Assembly (NCBI GenBank): GCA_028583605.1 | Contig: CM053334.1 | Coordinates: 25,997,226 to 26,061,225 of the forward strand | DNA: 64,000 bases | DNA from: Dastarcus helophoroides | Taxonomy: Eukaryota; Arthropoda; Insecta; Coleoptera; Bothrideridae | Direction of reading: 5' to 3' | In this document: one piece after another, positions 34,401 through 46,230 of the stretch | Position numbering within the stretch: the stretch's first letter is position 1 | Layout: each line of letters opens with the position of its first letter | Notes under the pieces: generated by a model | The model's input: the letters and a program-made list of their open reading frames with translations, nothing else | Database searches by the model: none | Told to the model about the DNA's origin: nothing | Position numbers and translations under genes: made by a program

Positions 34401-35825
34401 AAATCCGAAATTTTACTTTTCCCATACTTAATTACCTCAGAAATCAATAGGATACAGTTTTGATATTTTACTGACTCATGACACAGAAAACGTATTAGAA
34501 AATGTAAATCTCATATGATGTTTTTTTGAATCTTATTTTTGATGGATCTAAGTTATAGGAAAAATTCGATGTACAACTCGAGCGAAATGTACATATCTAA
34601 CTCAAAGAATTGAGGCATCCTGCTCAAACTTCGTTGTTGTGCGATATGGACGTCATATTCGCTCTTGTTCTTCAAACTATTACTTTTCCGTCATACTGTA
34701 GAGGAGTGCCGACAGTCGTAGACTTTTTTTAATGGAACTGAATAAAATTCTTTTACGATTTGATAGATTTATTTATTACCTTTCCAACCATGTCATTTTG
34801 CTACTTTGCTTTGCTCTAATATTGTAATTTCGAGAAAAAAAGGTTCAAAACCTTCCTAAAAGGCGAAATTTCGAATTTAAGGTCGACGTTTTTGAGAAAA
34901 ACAGTGGAACATTGACCCTCCCGAGGGAATTTGTTGGGACACCAGGAAAAGGAAAGTTGAAACGGGGACAAATCCTGGAAAATCGAGAGGTATGGACACT
35001 CTAAACATACCCTTACACTGGACCACATTTTGAGTGACAAGTGCAAGCCCTAAATATAAAATGTAGGACTTTCATGATTTGAAACTTTATTGCAAAAATT
35101 AACAATGCACTCAAATGCTAGATTGAAAGACAGCATATTGTTATAGATCGTAGAAGCTAAGTTAAAGCGAAACAAAGATTATTTTTGTTGCTATGAAATG
35201 AAAGAGGGAAAGAAAAACCTCCATTAATTGTATAATATAATAGAATGCAAAACAGGGGAGAGGGAGAACGTCTGGTTTCAAAACACATTAATTAATATTT
35301 TAAAGAAGTTAAAGTTCCAGCGAGTCCATAAAACTTGACATAGAATCCTTATTGCACAATGAAATGCAATACCGCGTTTACCTATTGAACTAAATTTAAA
35401 ATACGCCAGTCATCTGTTAAACTTGTAAATGTGGAATCTCCTCCACCTACATGAAGCAGCACGTTGATGATTACGTGAACGATATAATCATTACATAAAC
35501 AAATCATTGAACAAATATACTACAGGCGCCTGGTGTAACAGATGTCGCATTTAATGGGACTTTCCTTAGAATCCATGTACACACTGTACACACACATACA
35601 ATACCTACTACAAATGACTCATCAGATGTTCCGTTTCAATGACTGGTATAATAAGATAATTCGTCTAATCTAAACGTGACATTAATAGCGAAACTCCCTC
35701 CAAAAATTTCACCTGAGATCCGCTTTGTTTAAAAACAACAGTTATAACAAATGGCAAGGTTAAATTTAAATTAAATTAAAAATAGGGCGCTAAAGAACAT
35801 CCGCTACTACAGTATAAAAGCACGA
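34401..35825. other. No recognised feature
   Basis: AT-rich, mostly non-repetitive sequence. No coding exon, RNA gene or repeat ends were recognised. Confidence 0.45.
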
Positions 35826-36530
35826 TTAACCCTTAAGTGTGGACATTTCATTCTTATAACACTAGCTTGATCATGGGATCTCACAGACTCCTATATTTGA
35901 CTACAAATGTTAATAAAATTGTCAAACTAAGGCTGGGGGAAGATAAATAGTTCTTAAATGAAAGGATTTATAATATAAGTAATCAACTTTTATAGTGAGG
36001 AACTATAATTATTAGCAAAAATTCGTAAACATGGAATTTGCAATCTTATTTGAGGTGAGATCACTTGGAGTAATTTTGTTAAACTCTTTTTATATAAAAG
36101 CAACAAAAATCCAGGTCTTTTTAAATTCTATTAAAATCAAATAATAAAAACAAAAAAGGTGCCTCTAAACTATTGAAGAAAAAATGACAATCGATCAATA
36201 TTACCAAAAATATATCTTACAGAAGGGCTTGTAAAAGTAAACAAAGTGGAGGTATGTAATTTCTTGACCCTTATGTGTCAGCAAACCTATTGGATACCTA
36301 TCGTTCTTTTAAAAATGTTTCCTCTGTCAAAAGTGTGGACATGAATTTTAAATAGGCATAGCTTATCTAAAATACCCCAAATACACAACTTTTTTCTACA
36401 GCGGCCTTTTGGTGACTAAATTCGAAACGTCTGAGACGCTGGGGCGCAGGCGGTCACAAGATGTATTGATTCTCAAAAATCACAGAACCTAGAAAGTCTG
36501 TGAGACCCCTTGTCCACACTTAAAGGTTAA
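35826..36530. mobile_element. piggyBac-like MITE, 697 bp
   Basis: TTAA at 35826-35829 is followed by CCCTTAAGTGTGGACA. The other end is TGTCCACACTTAAAGG followed by TTAA (36527-36530). The 16-bp ends match at 15 positions. TTAA target duplication plus CCC-starting TIRs is the hallmark of piggyBac-type elements. There is no transposase frame inside. GTGTGGACAT recurs internally near 36333, as piggyBac elements often have internal repeats. Confidence 0.85.
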
Positions 36531-36694
36531 CAGCGCCCAGGAGCACTGCGAGTAGAAAACAAAAAACGAAGAGAGGAACCCTTGAAATACTACAGCAGAA
36601 TGGCCACTACATTATCCATTACGATTTCATTTAACTTTAATTTACATTCTTTCATAACACTTTTTTTACACATTTTTATGTTTTCATTTTTATG

Positions 36695-37008
36695 TTCAAT
36701 CCACTCTCAAAGGATAACCCTATTATGCCTTCAAAGCACCGCGAGTAGGATGCGGAAACAAGGATATATGGCGATGAATCGCCTTCTTAAACAAGGATAG
36801 ATTGTAATTTTTGGGAAAAATTTCGTGGACAGAAGTCCTCACTGTGTCAAGCTGGACCGCACGGGAATTTGCTGCCTCTGACTTTCTTGTGTGCCTCAAA
36901 AATCTTGCTCTTGGAGGGATCAATCCTATTAGTTCCTGAAAGCATCTCCCATGATGGTACTTGTAGAAAAAAGACCACCAACGATCCGCCTGTGCTCTAG
37001 TGTTTCGA
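36695..37008 (-). mobile_element. CR1/Jockey-like LINE, 3' fragment (copy L3)
   Basis: This is the reverse-strand 3' end of the same family as L1 and L2. It encodes degraded RARFLRHTRKSEAANSRAVQ and NYNLSLFKKAIHRHISLFPH, then the family terminus. It is truncated at its 5' side just after the segment equivalent to EHRR. Confidence 0.8.
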
Positions 37009-37268
37009 TTTTAAATTTTTAGCAGATGTTAACAACAATATTGCCCATACACTTGCAAAATTAAAACATTCGTGCTGGTACTGAAGCAGAGAAATTCAAT
37101 GTCAAAGGTTTTCAACGTGTAAAGTATCTACGAAAAACGTTTTCGAAGAAATTTTAATTTATTGCGGCTAAACTTGTTTATAAATTTTGATATAAAAGTA
37201 ATATATTATGTAAACTAATATAACAAAACAAATAGTAAAATGTGAGAATTTCTAGAGGTCCTTTTTAA

Positions 37269-38482
37269 GTTTAATCTAGTCGCAAAGAGCAACCCCATTA
37301 TGCCCTTCAAAGCACTGCGAGTAGGAGTGGAATCAAGGATAGATGCCGATGAATCATCTTCTTAAACAAGGATAGGTTGTAATTTTTGAGGAAAATTCTA
37401 TTCGGTAACGAGTTCCACAGCTTGGAACTTCTATAGAAAAAAAAGTCTTCGTAGACAGAAGTCCTCACTGTGTCAAGCTGTACCGCACAGGATTGTCTTG
37501 TATGCCTCAAAAATCTTGCCCTTGAGGGATCAATCCTATTAGTTCCTGCAAGCATCTCCCATGATAGTACTTATAGAAAAGAGACAAGTCACTAACCATC
37601 CGCCTGTGCTCTAGTGTTTCGAAAGAATCGGTCAAACTCTCGTCATCAATTAGACGAATCGTTCTTCTTTGAACTGAATTCAAAAGATTCAAAGTGTGCT
37701 TTGGGGCTGAAATATGTGAATAATATCCTAGTGTTGGCCTAACTTGAGTTTTGTATAGTGTGAGTAGCTGATGAGATGTGAAGTACTTTTTAACTCTAAA
37801 AAGAAAGCCTAGCTTTTGAGAGGCGAACTTGGCAATGGCGAGCACATGATCGTCTCAAGAGAAGTTAATACTCATATTTACTCCTAGGATAAAAGATTAA
37901 ATTCCATTGAGAAGATTTTACCGTCCATGAGTATATTTGTTGCATTATCCCTTGATGTTTTCTTACAGAAAACCGCAGCCTGAGCTTTTGAGACGTTGAA
38001 GTCGTCTAGATTTTCCTTACCCCTTTCAGAATTATTTCGAGATCCCGATTAATCATCTGTATCTGCTGTTCCCTTAGTCGATCTGAAGCAGCGACGGATG
38101 ATGATTTGTCGGAGAAAAAAGATGACACCAGGCTATTATCATCTGCGTAGCTGTATATCGAATTGGAAATTAAAGCTAAGAGATCGTGTATGTGTATAAG
38201 AAACAAAGTAGGAGAGGCATCCTAGAGGCACCTCTGCATTAATCGCAAATGTGTCGAATGAGATACCATCGACGACGACCTGAAGAGATCTGTGATCGTG
38301 AAAATTGGATATCAAATGACGGAGTCCAGGAGGAAGACTACAGGATGTTAATTTGGCGAGAAGAGATCGATGCCAGACTCTGTCGAAGGCTTTTGAGATA
38401 TCCAATACCACAATCCTAGCCTCAACATGTTGTTCCATAGCGGAGTTACAGATATGAGTAACATATGCCAGTAGATCGCCAG
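37269..38482 (-). mobile_element. CR1/Jockey-like LINE, 3' half (copy L4)
   Basis: On the minus strand this starts at LLAYVTHICNSAMEQH, continues through ARIVVLDISKAFDRVWHRSL, YSYADDNSLVSSFFSDKSSS, FRVKKYFTSHQLLTLYKTQV, RRTIRLIDDESLTDSFETLE and FYKYYHGRCLQELIGLIPQG to KLWNSLPNRIF and the family 3' end. YADD is intact. Frames break at several sites and a short deletion removes part of the HTRQSETANS segment. It is 5' truncated at 38482. Confidence 0.85.
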
Positions 38483-38944
38483 TTAAGTTGATTAAAATTA
38501 CATGACATAGCTGACAAATTAGAAATATCTGAAGCCAGTACATACATTATTTTACATCACATTTGTAATCTTTGATTATTGAAAACGCTAAACGCTGCGT
38601 TCAAAGTGAGTGCCAATAACAACCTATTTATTAATCATTCAGACCACAATTTACAGCTGTTTATCAGTAATAAACAGGATTTTTTCATAGGTTAGGCAAT
38701 GAGTGAAACATAGATCTATCTCTACCTCCCGGATCATATTTTCAGTTAGCTGAGTAGACAAACAGCCAGTAAAATCCATCCAAATTGACCAAAAGTGCGA
38801 TAAGGTTTTGGTCTCCATATTTTTAGGTGTGCATGACATTCCATTTGTCAACTATCTTGAAAGGGAAACATCATTAATAGCGAATTTTTAAAGGTGCCTT
38901 TGAAAAAAAAATTTGCAAGAAATCGACCTAGATGCAAAAGTAAA
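38483..38944. other. No recognised feature
   Basis: A 66-codon minus-strand open frame (38651-38851) has reasonable residue diversity but no motif I recognise. I leave it unassigned. Confidence 0.4.
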
Positions 38945-39275
38945 AATTGTTTTTTCACCAGGCACAATGCACGGAATCACAATTGATTGACTACAATGAC
39001 AAAATTGCACCAACCAAAGTTCGATTTGCTTTTGATCCACCTTGCTCTCCGGATCTAGCTACCAGAGACTGCTGCCTATTCTCAAATCTCAAAAAATGCT
39101 ATAGGAGAAGAAATTTGCGTCAAATGCGAAAGTTATAGACGCAAACAACGTCTATTTTGAGTCCAAAGATAAATCGATGCTCAAAGTGATCGAAATATTA
39201 GAGAAGCATTGGAATAATTCTTTTTGAAAGAAGCTGTGTTGATAAATAAAGTACAATCTTTATAAAAAAAATTCT
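38945..39275 (+). pseudogene. mariner transposase C-terminal fragment
   Basis: The frame reads degraded HQDNAPCHKSQ-like sequence, then VRFAFDPPCSPDLATRDCCL, LKKCYRRRN, and after a frameshift NVYFESKDKSMLKVIEILEK, the usual C-terminal order of D34D mariner transposases. The final catalytic aspartate aligns with the D of TRDCCLF. No TIRs were found nearby. Confidence 0.65.
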
Positions 39276-39341
39276 TTAGTAGTTAGCCTCAGGATTTATT
39301 GAGTGATGATTTAAAAGCTTTCTAAAAACAATTCACACCTA

Positions 39342-39554
39342 CACTCTGTTCACATGGTTAGGCCACTTCCCCCCAAAAAAGACAGGTTTACAAGATATTA
39401 GAAAATGAATCAACGTTACCAATTAAGCGATCAGCCAAACTCTGTTGGTATATGTAATAAGAGTATTTTCAGTTTAAACCAATAGAAATATTTTTTTCAA
39501 ACAGCCAGATTTGTTTAAGGGAGTGACTTAACTACATCTCTTGAGTGAACAGAG
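39342..39554. mobile_element. TA-flanked MITE, about 213 bp
   Basis: CACTCTGTTCA (39342) is mirrored by TGAACAGAGTA (ending 39554), with TA outside. Similarity continues inward, with GGTTAGGCCACTT on the left resembling reversed GTAGTTAAGTCACT on the right. No coding content. TA flanks suggest a Tc1/mariner-type parent. Confidence 0.6.
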
Positions 39555-39556
39555 TA

Positions 39557-40640
39557 TACTTTAATGTTACCCATCATTAAAATTTAACTCTAATTTAATT
39601 TGCAACTGTTTTTATGTTTCTTGTTGTTTTTGTGTTGTTTTCATCCAAAGAAATATATACTTTGTTGTCCTAATAGATTAGTAGAATATTCAGCCCCCTT
39701 CCAAACTTCTTGTCAGAAAAAATAGCTAACTTCTAATCCTACACATAAGCGCCTGAATATTTAGGAGCGCCCCTGGGTTTACTTTATTTTATTTGATTAA
39801 CTTTAAAACAATATTTCGTTTACCCAAATAAGGGTTTTAATTTACACTTCAGTGTTTGTAGATGTTATCTTATTAACGTCATTTAGGTTTCTACAATGTG
39901 TGACGATTAAATTACGTCAATAATTTTGAGAGGATTAAAATAACGGGCGTTTACAATATACAGCTAACTGCATTTGATATTCATTTTCAATAACGAAAAC
40001 CAAATCTAAAATAACACTGATTCATGCAGCTGAGGCAAATTCGATGAAAATACAACATTCCAGTAGCAAACGCGGAATGCATTAATGCAAAAAACAAATA
40101 AATAGAACATATCCGTAGATTATCGTCGTACGTTCAAGTAAAAGCTTTTGTGCGCTTCGCTTTGAAAAATAAAATTTTAGTAAACAAAGCTAGCAATTTT
40201 TTTATACATTGAAAGGAAAGGATTATGAATTTTTCTAGAATAGAAATATTAGAACTACTGCATTGCATATTCTAAGATATCAAATCATATCCCAAGTTTG
40301 TCTCTTTATAAGTAATCCGCTTATTGCATCCTCTTTCTGGAAACTGAGGTTCGTGTATTGGTGGCAGGATTGGCAGATAAGAGAGTTCTTATAAATTGAC
40401 AACCTCCCTAAAAGTTCCCTATTTGAAACACATCTGTTTTCTGAATATGTAAAAATTTATTTAAAATATACTGTGAATATTTTACATGTTGGGCGTTTCC
40501 ACCACTAGTTAGTTTTATCTCAAGAATAGGCCAAACCTCAACACAGAAAAGAATTAAGTTTAAAAATATGTTGTCTAGTTTAGTTTAGTTGAGTCTTTTC
40601 CGGGATCTACAAAAACTAAAAATACCCACAACAGTGCTGC
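39557..40640. other. No recognised feature
   Basis: AT-rich sequence with only short open frames and no repeat ends recognised. Confidence 0.45.
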
Positions 40641-42240
40641 GATTGTTGGGGGCCATTTACGCCATTACAATCAAGAAAAAAGCCTGGAGGGAAAATATTT
40701 ACAAAAAACAAGATAACATGGACGGTGCATTCCTTTGAGCCCTATAAATCACCAGGAAAAAATAAAATATTACCAGACCTACATCACGGCATAATGGAAC
40801 TTATAAATCCACTAGTTACAATTTTCAATGTTAGTTACACGTTAAGCTACATTCCAGTAAGCTACAGAGACGTAAATGTGCTCTATGTACCAAAGGCAGG
40901 CAACTGATCCAAATTTTATAGACTCATTAGTCTAACAACATTTCTTCTTAAAACAATGGAGAAAATTTTGAACCAACACATCAGAAGTGAAGTACTGGCA
41001 AAAAATCCGCTTTATAAAAATCAATTTGCCTATCAAGAATGCAAATCCACAGAGACAGCCTTACACAATCTTTTTAAAAAAATAGAAAGTGCAGACCAAC
41101 AAACAAATAGCTCTTTGTAGATTATAGACATAAAGGATGCTTTTGATAACACCTTATGTGAATCCATAAAGGCAGCAGCTATCAAAAAAGGTTTTGAGAA
41201 ACCTACTATCGACTGGATCGTCTCCATGTTAGATGGTAGGAGAATCAAAGCAACCTTAGGCAGTGATTTAGTCATGGTGAGCGCAGCAAGGAGATGTTTT
41301 ATCTCCATTGCTGTGGTCCATTGTGGTTGATGACCTCCTACATAATGCATTACTTGGGCTTTGAAGCAATAGGTTATGCAGATGATATTACTGTCATTAT
41401 CAGGTGCAAAAACGATAAAATCCTTTCGGATCTAAGGCAGAAAGCTCTAAACACTCTTGACAACTGGTTCAAAATAAGGATTGTGGAAACCCAAATAAAA
41501 CAATAATAATTTCTTTCACGAAGCGAAGCAAGCTAAATCCAACAGCTCCTACTATAAATGGAGTTCAAGCTAACTTTCAAGTGAGACTAAATATCTAGCA
41601 ATAGTCCTAGAGCAAAAGCTCACCTGGAATCTTCATTCGACTCGAAATAATCAAGCGAGCCTCGACAGCGTTCTGGACAGTGTCACAGACTATTCAGCAA
41701 AACCTGGGGTCCTGAAACCAAAGATGATCTACTGGTCATATAGGATGATAATAATACCCCTTGAGCACATACGCTTCTTTAGTATGGTGGCCAAAAATAA
41801 AGAAAAAGACAGCAGAAAACCAACTGAACATAGTTCAAAGGCTACGCATGTCTGGACATAACAGGCAGCAATGAACATCTGCCCAACAGCAGCAATGGAA
41901 GGCAATGCTAGTTCTAATTCCGCTCCACCCTTTAATGAAGAAAGAGGCGATCAAAGGACCCTCAAGATTCACTGCAATTTAAACAATTTAAAGGTCCCTA
42001 ATAAACGTTTACAAGAGTTTGAACCAGGGAACTACATAGATCAGGGTATGCACAAACGATCTCCTTAGGCCGAGGTGCGGGGTGGACGAAAAGAAACACG
42101 AAACGACCCATACATAATCTAATATATAATCTAACTTCAGCATCAGCGAGAGGTCAGTGAAGGGACGGGGGCAATATCTCCGGTGCCCAGGTCCCCTACA
42201 GAATCTCGATCCAGCTCGCGATGTCCCTGAGTAAGTTACC
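40641..42240 (+). mobile_element. R1/LOA-type LINE remnant
   Basis: Pieces in order are HSFEPYKSPGKNKILP, SYIPVSYRDVNVLYVPKAGN, FYRLISLTTFLLKTMEKI, QFAYQECKSTETALHNL, IIDIKDAFDNTLCESIKAAA and GYADDITVIIRC (catalytic YADD, about 41372-41408). Much-decayed C-terminal sequence follows, with ICPTAAMEGN (about 41870), where related elements have GAMRTCPTAALE. Stops and frameshifts are numerous. The GC-richer end (about 42065-42240) probably holds the 3' untranslated region. It is 5' truncated, with no endonuclease domain. Confidence 0.75.
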
Positions 42241-42770
42241 TATTTCAATTAAGTACATAAACACACGTTATCTTATTACCTGCTTAAATAGAATATAGAT
42301 ATACTAAGAATACTCCAATATTGCTTATATTCCCAGAAACACATCAGTTATTGTACTTTTCGTTTTATTTATGATAGTTTTGAAATTACCTAAATATAAT
42401 AGCTAACAGCGACATGTTCAGGTATTGATAAATATTATTAGATACTACGTGATCCAAAAAATGAACAATGATAAGATTTATTTCAATAATCGTCTCGATG
42501 ATGTCATATAAATATCAAACAAAATATTTACATCAAATAACACAATAAAAAATGTAAACCTTGGGCTCAACGCACGAAAAAACAAAACAATTATAGTCAA
42601 AAAGGTTTTTATTTTAACAAAAAACATTTCATTTGCATGCGAGGCAAAAAAGTTTTAAACACTTCCAGTTATGTAATAGAAATGTTGATGGAATCGATTG
42701 AAAAAAATTAGTACAACCGAGTAAAATCCGTTACCAAAATTAAAAGTGCACACCACTGGACTTTTTTTAA
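42241..42770. other. No recognised feature
   Basis: AT-rich. CACTGG at 42754-42759 could be a relic of the left end of element B, but the sequence between it and the (AGT)n run does not match element A. Confidence 0.35.
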
Positions 42771-42949
42771 GTAGAAGTAGTAGTATTAGTAGTAGTTTTT
42801 TTCGATGAGGAGGGGAAACCCCTCATGGGCTCCCATCCACGTGGATGGGAAGTGTCAGACTCCTACTGACTAAAACCTCTCCTCATTTCTCCAGGGATTT
42901 TTTCCTCTTCGGACTACCCGCCGGGGTATTACTTCAAAGAGAACCTTCT

Positions 42950-45840
42950 TTAGATGTTTACTTGGTTTCCTTTTACCTTCCTTGTCCATGTCTTTCCTTT
43001 TTTTGATATTATATTGGTTACGAATTTGCCAATTTCATCCCAGTATTCTTTGGATTGTAACATCTACCAGATTTTGCGGCGTCAGTGTTCCAACTATTTT
43101 CTCGGCTTCCTCCCTTTCTTCCTTCCACCTTTCACACTCAAAAACCGTGTGTTCCACATTGTCTTCTCTATCGCAGTATATGGATCTAGATGTGTCACTG
43201 TGTGTAAATCTTTTTAGGTACGCCTAGGAAACTTCCATTTCCTGATAAGACTTGGGTAAGAAAGTAGTTAACTTCTCTCCATTGTCTAGTTATCCATGAG
43301 GTGATATCCGGAATTAATCGTTTGTCCACCCTGCTTTCCCTGTGTTAGCTCGCCCTCTTTCTTGTCACTTCTCTATTGTTATGTTTTGTGCTGTGACCTG
43401 AGTTTCTCCGTCTCTGATCCTATCTCTTTCTTCTACTAATAGGTCTACAGGTGTTATTCTAGCTAAAACTAAGGCTGCTTCTGCGGATATGGTTCTGTAT
43501 TCACTTATTATTCTTAGGGGCGGTTCTTCTTTGTACACTAATCAGCTTGTTCTTATAAGTTTTTTTTTGTCAGCGCGCGTTTCCATATGCTTGTGCCCAT
43601 ACATCATTATGGACTGCGTGACTGAGGATAGCTATTCTCCTAATATTTTCTCTCGGACCACCAATGTTGGGCATTATCCGACTTATGTTGTTAGTTGCTT
43701 TGGTGCATTTTTCTGTTATCATCTTAATATGATTTCCCATCCTCATGTTTTTATCTATGTGTATTCCTAGGTACTTGAGATGTTCCGTACTTTCTACTTC
43801 TGTAGTTCCTACCTTTATTGACATTCTTTTTACCGTTTTACCTCCTGATAGGATTACAACCTCCGTTTTCTGTGGAGCTATACTAACTTTCTTTTCTTCT
43901 ATCCATCTTGTGACATTTTGTATTGCTGCATTGGCTGCTGTTTCCACTGCCTCTTTTGTTTTTTCTACTATAATAATACCCAGATCGTCGGCATATCCTG
44001 TAACCTTCACCTTAAGTACCCCTTCACAGTAGATGTTCCACAGAGTGGGTCCGAGTATCGAGCCTTGCGGCACTCCGCAGCTTACTTGCATACTTACATT
44101 GCTTCCCACACATAGGGTTCTGTCTTCCAAATAACTTGCCAGTATATTATAAAGGTATGGAGCTATTCGCCTTTGTCTAAGTTCTTTCAAAATGCCGTCC
44201 CAGGGAGCAGAATTGAATGCATTTTTGACATCCATAGTTACTAGGATACAACTTTTTCTATTTCCTTTGACGCTAGCATTTTCTGTTATGTTAATTATTC
44301 TTTCTAAGGGCACTTATTGTTGACCTTTTCTCCCAAAAACCATATTGTTCTTCGAATAGGCCTCCTCGTCTTTCTATCTCTTTCTTTAATCTTTCTAACA
44401 GCATTTGTTCCAGTAGTTTTCCCATTACATTTATGATGCATATAGGTCGGTAGGTCTTTTCATTTTAGCTTGGTTTACCCTTCTCTAGTAGGACCAGTCT
44501 TGTGGTTTTTTAAATATTCGGAAATGAACCTGTTTGTAATACCTGATTCATGACAGTAAGACATTCTTCTGGATATTCTTTTATCACGGGCTTGACAATT
44601 TCTGTCGTGTGAGGACATCTAGACCCGGCGCTTTCTTTACCTTCAGCCTATCTATGGACTTGAGCATTTCTTCTATCGTAAATATTAGGATATCCTCTTC
44701 AGTGGTTTCCCATCTGTCCCATTTCGTGACTTGTCCTTTTAAAAATAGTTTTTCTGCCTCTTCCATTTGTTTTTGATCCGTTAGTTGATTACTTGGGGAT
44801 TTCATTTTCTCGGTAACAATTTGCTAGCCTCTTCCCCATATATCCGTCTCGACTTCTGTTATTACCTCTTTCCAAGCTCGCATTTTGGCGTCAATGATCG
44901 CCTTTTTTAGTTCCTGTCTTTTTATCTTGTATATTTGTCTTGTTTTTGTTTTCTGGAGCTTTATTTCCTTGCTTATTAGTTCTTATCATAATTCTTCTAC
45001 TTTGTAGGCAGGATTTTCTTTTATGCGATATTTCTTCGGACCACCAATATTCGGGCTTTTTGTTTCTTTTATTTCCTTTCTTTATGAATGTGACATTACA
45101 AGCTTTTCCTATCATCTTGTTTCAGTCTTCCGCCATTGTCTTTTTATTTCTCTTGTCATATAATAGTCTAACAACTTTTCTGATTAAATCGCTTATAGCA
45201 CTTGACTTTATGTGCCATCGTTTCATTACATTCGTCTCCTCCTTCGTAGGTAATTGAGTTTTATCATATATTTCATAGCTAATGTAGTTTAACAGCTAAG
45301 GGTTTCTTCTTCCAATATCTTTCAGTTTTTTATGTTATTTGCTAGTTTCCCAGTGCTAAATGTGATATCAATGAAGGATTCACTCTCGCCTCGCATGAAG
45401 GTAGGTGCTTCCCCTTGATTATGTATAATATAGTTCTCTTCCCCTAGCCATTCGGTTAGTATTTCTTCTCTTTTATCTTCAGTTTGAGAGCCCCGCATAG
45501 CATTAAAATTAGCCCCCACTACTATTTCTTTGGTTTGTCTTTTCATGTCGTTCCTGAGCCCATTCAAAAATGACGTGAACTAAAATACTTCCACATTCGG
45601 AGAGATGTAACACCCGTAAATAACTATATCCTCTAGCTCAATCCACACTAAACCCTTTCCTTTTCCGTAGTTTGCTACCTTGATTTCATTGTTTAACACT
45701 TTTACTGCCACATTTAGATTATCTTCGATAAACCAGCCCTATTTTTCACCTTTTTCGTGTTATCGGTTCTTCTAGAACTATTAGCTCTGTATTTCCTTTT
45801 ATAGCTACTTTGTATATTAGGTCCATAGCCTCCCTTCCTC
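42950..45840 (-). pseudogene. R1-type LINE ORF2: endonuclease and reverse transcriptase, broken
   Basis: From the 5' side: decayed APE-type endonuclease with EIVVGANFNAMRGSQ (where GDFNA is usual, so the aspartate is lost) and PTFMRGESESFIDITFS (45322-45567). Then a linker, and TIEEMLKSIDRLKVKKAPGL (44584-44805). The RT palm at 43570-44313 holds VTMDVKNAFNSAPWDGIL, CGVPQGSILGPTLWNIYCEG, GYADDLGIIIVEKTKEAVET and EHLKYLGIHIDKN. This is the R1/TRAS/Waldo-like arrangement. The 247-codon palm frame is the longest uninterrupted LINE frame in the window. Stops and frameshifts separate the blocks. Confidence 0.85.
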
Positions 45841-45864
45841 TGTCTATGTTGCATTGTATTATTT

Positions 45865-46158
45865 CTATAATGCACTGCTCTGGGACTCCCTGCTTGCCTC
45901 CTTATGCAGGTTATTCATCCTTCCCCTTTTTTCGCTTTTAACACCAATAGCCATTTGTCTGTATTTTGGCCATCTCATAGTTTCCGCCTTGTGACCTTTA
46001 GTGTCACATAAGTAACACATTTCTTCATTTTTGCAGTTCTTGGCTTGATGACCAGCTATACCGCACTTATGGCAGCTCTCTTTGTTTCTATCTGCCTTGC
46101 ACTCCTTTGCTTTATGTCCTACCTTATGGCAGTTATAACACTTAAGTACGATGTCCAA
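45865..46158 (-). pseudogene. R1-type LINE ORF1, C-terminal zinc knuckles
   Basis: Three CCHC knuckles lie in a row: [28 protein letters not shown] and [14 protein letters not shown]. The first two are intact; in the third the last cysteine is methionine. Gag-like proteins of R1-clade elements usually end with two or three such knuckles, which bind the element RNA. Only the C-terminal portion is present because the insertion is 5' truncated. The frame ends shortly before the endonuclease. Confidence 0.85.
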
Positions 46159-46230
46159 TTCTTTTACCCTTTATCTATGCCATCCTTTACCAATCCTTTT
46201 CTTTAATATCAGTAGTAGTAGTAGTAGTAG

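Larger units (their letters stand above)
42771..46230 (-). mobile_element. R1-type LINE lying inside an (AGT)n microsatellite
   Basis: A minus-strand LINE (about 42796-46209) is flanked on both sides by AGT repeats: 42771-42795 (slightly imperfect) and 46210-46230. The continuing flank on the right is element B, whose relative A has an (AGT)4 run at the same internal place, so the LINE inserted into this microsatellite. The LINE encodes the C-terminal ORF1 zinc knuckles and a broken ORF2 (endonuclease, RT). It is truncated inside ORF1. The 3' untranslated region holds a perfect CCATCCACGTGGATGG hairpin (42834-42849). Confidence 0.8.

Noticed and set aside
38651..38851. 66-codon minus-strand frame next to the mariner fragment
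   Set aside because: It is on the opposite strand to the mariner and has no motif in common with any transposase I know.
42750..42796. CACTGGACTT as the true left end of element B
   Set aside because: Only six bases match element A and no TA flank is present, so I leave B without a defined left end.
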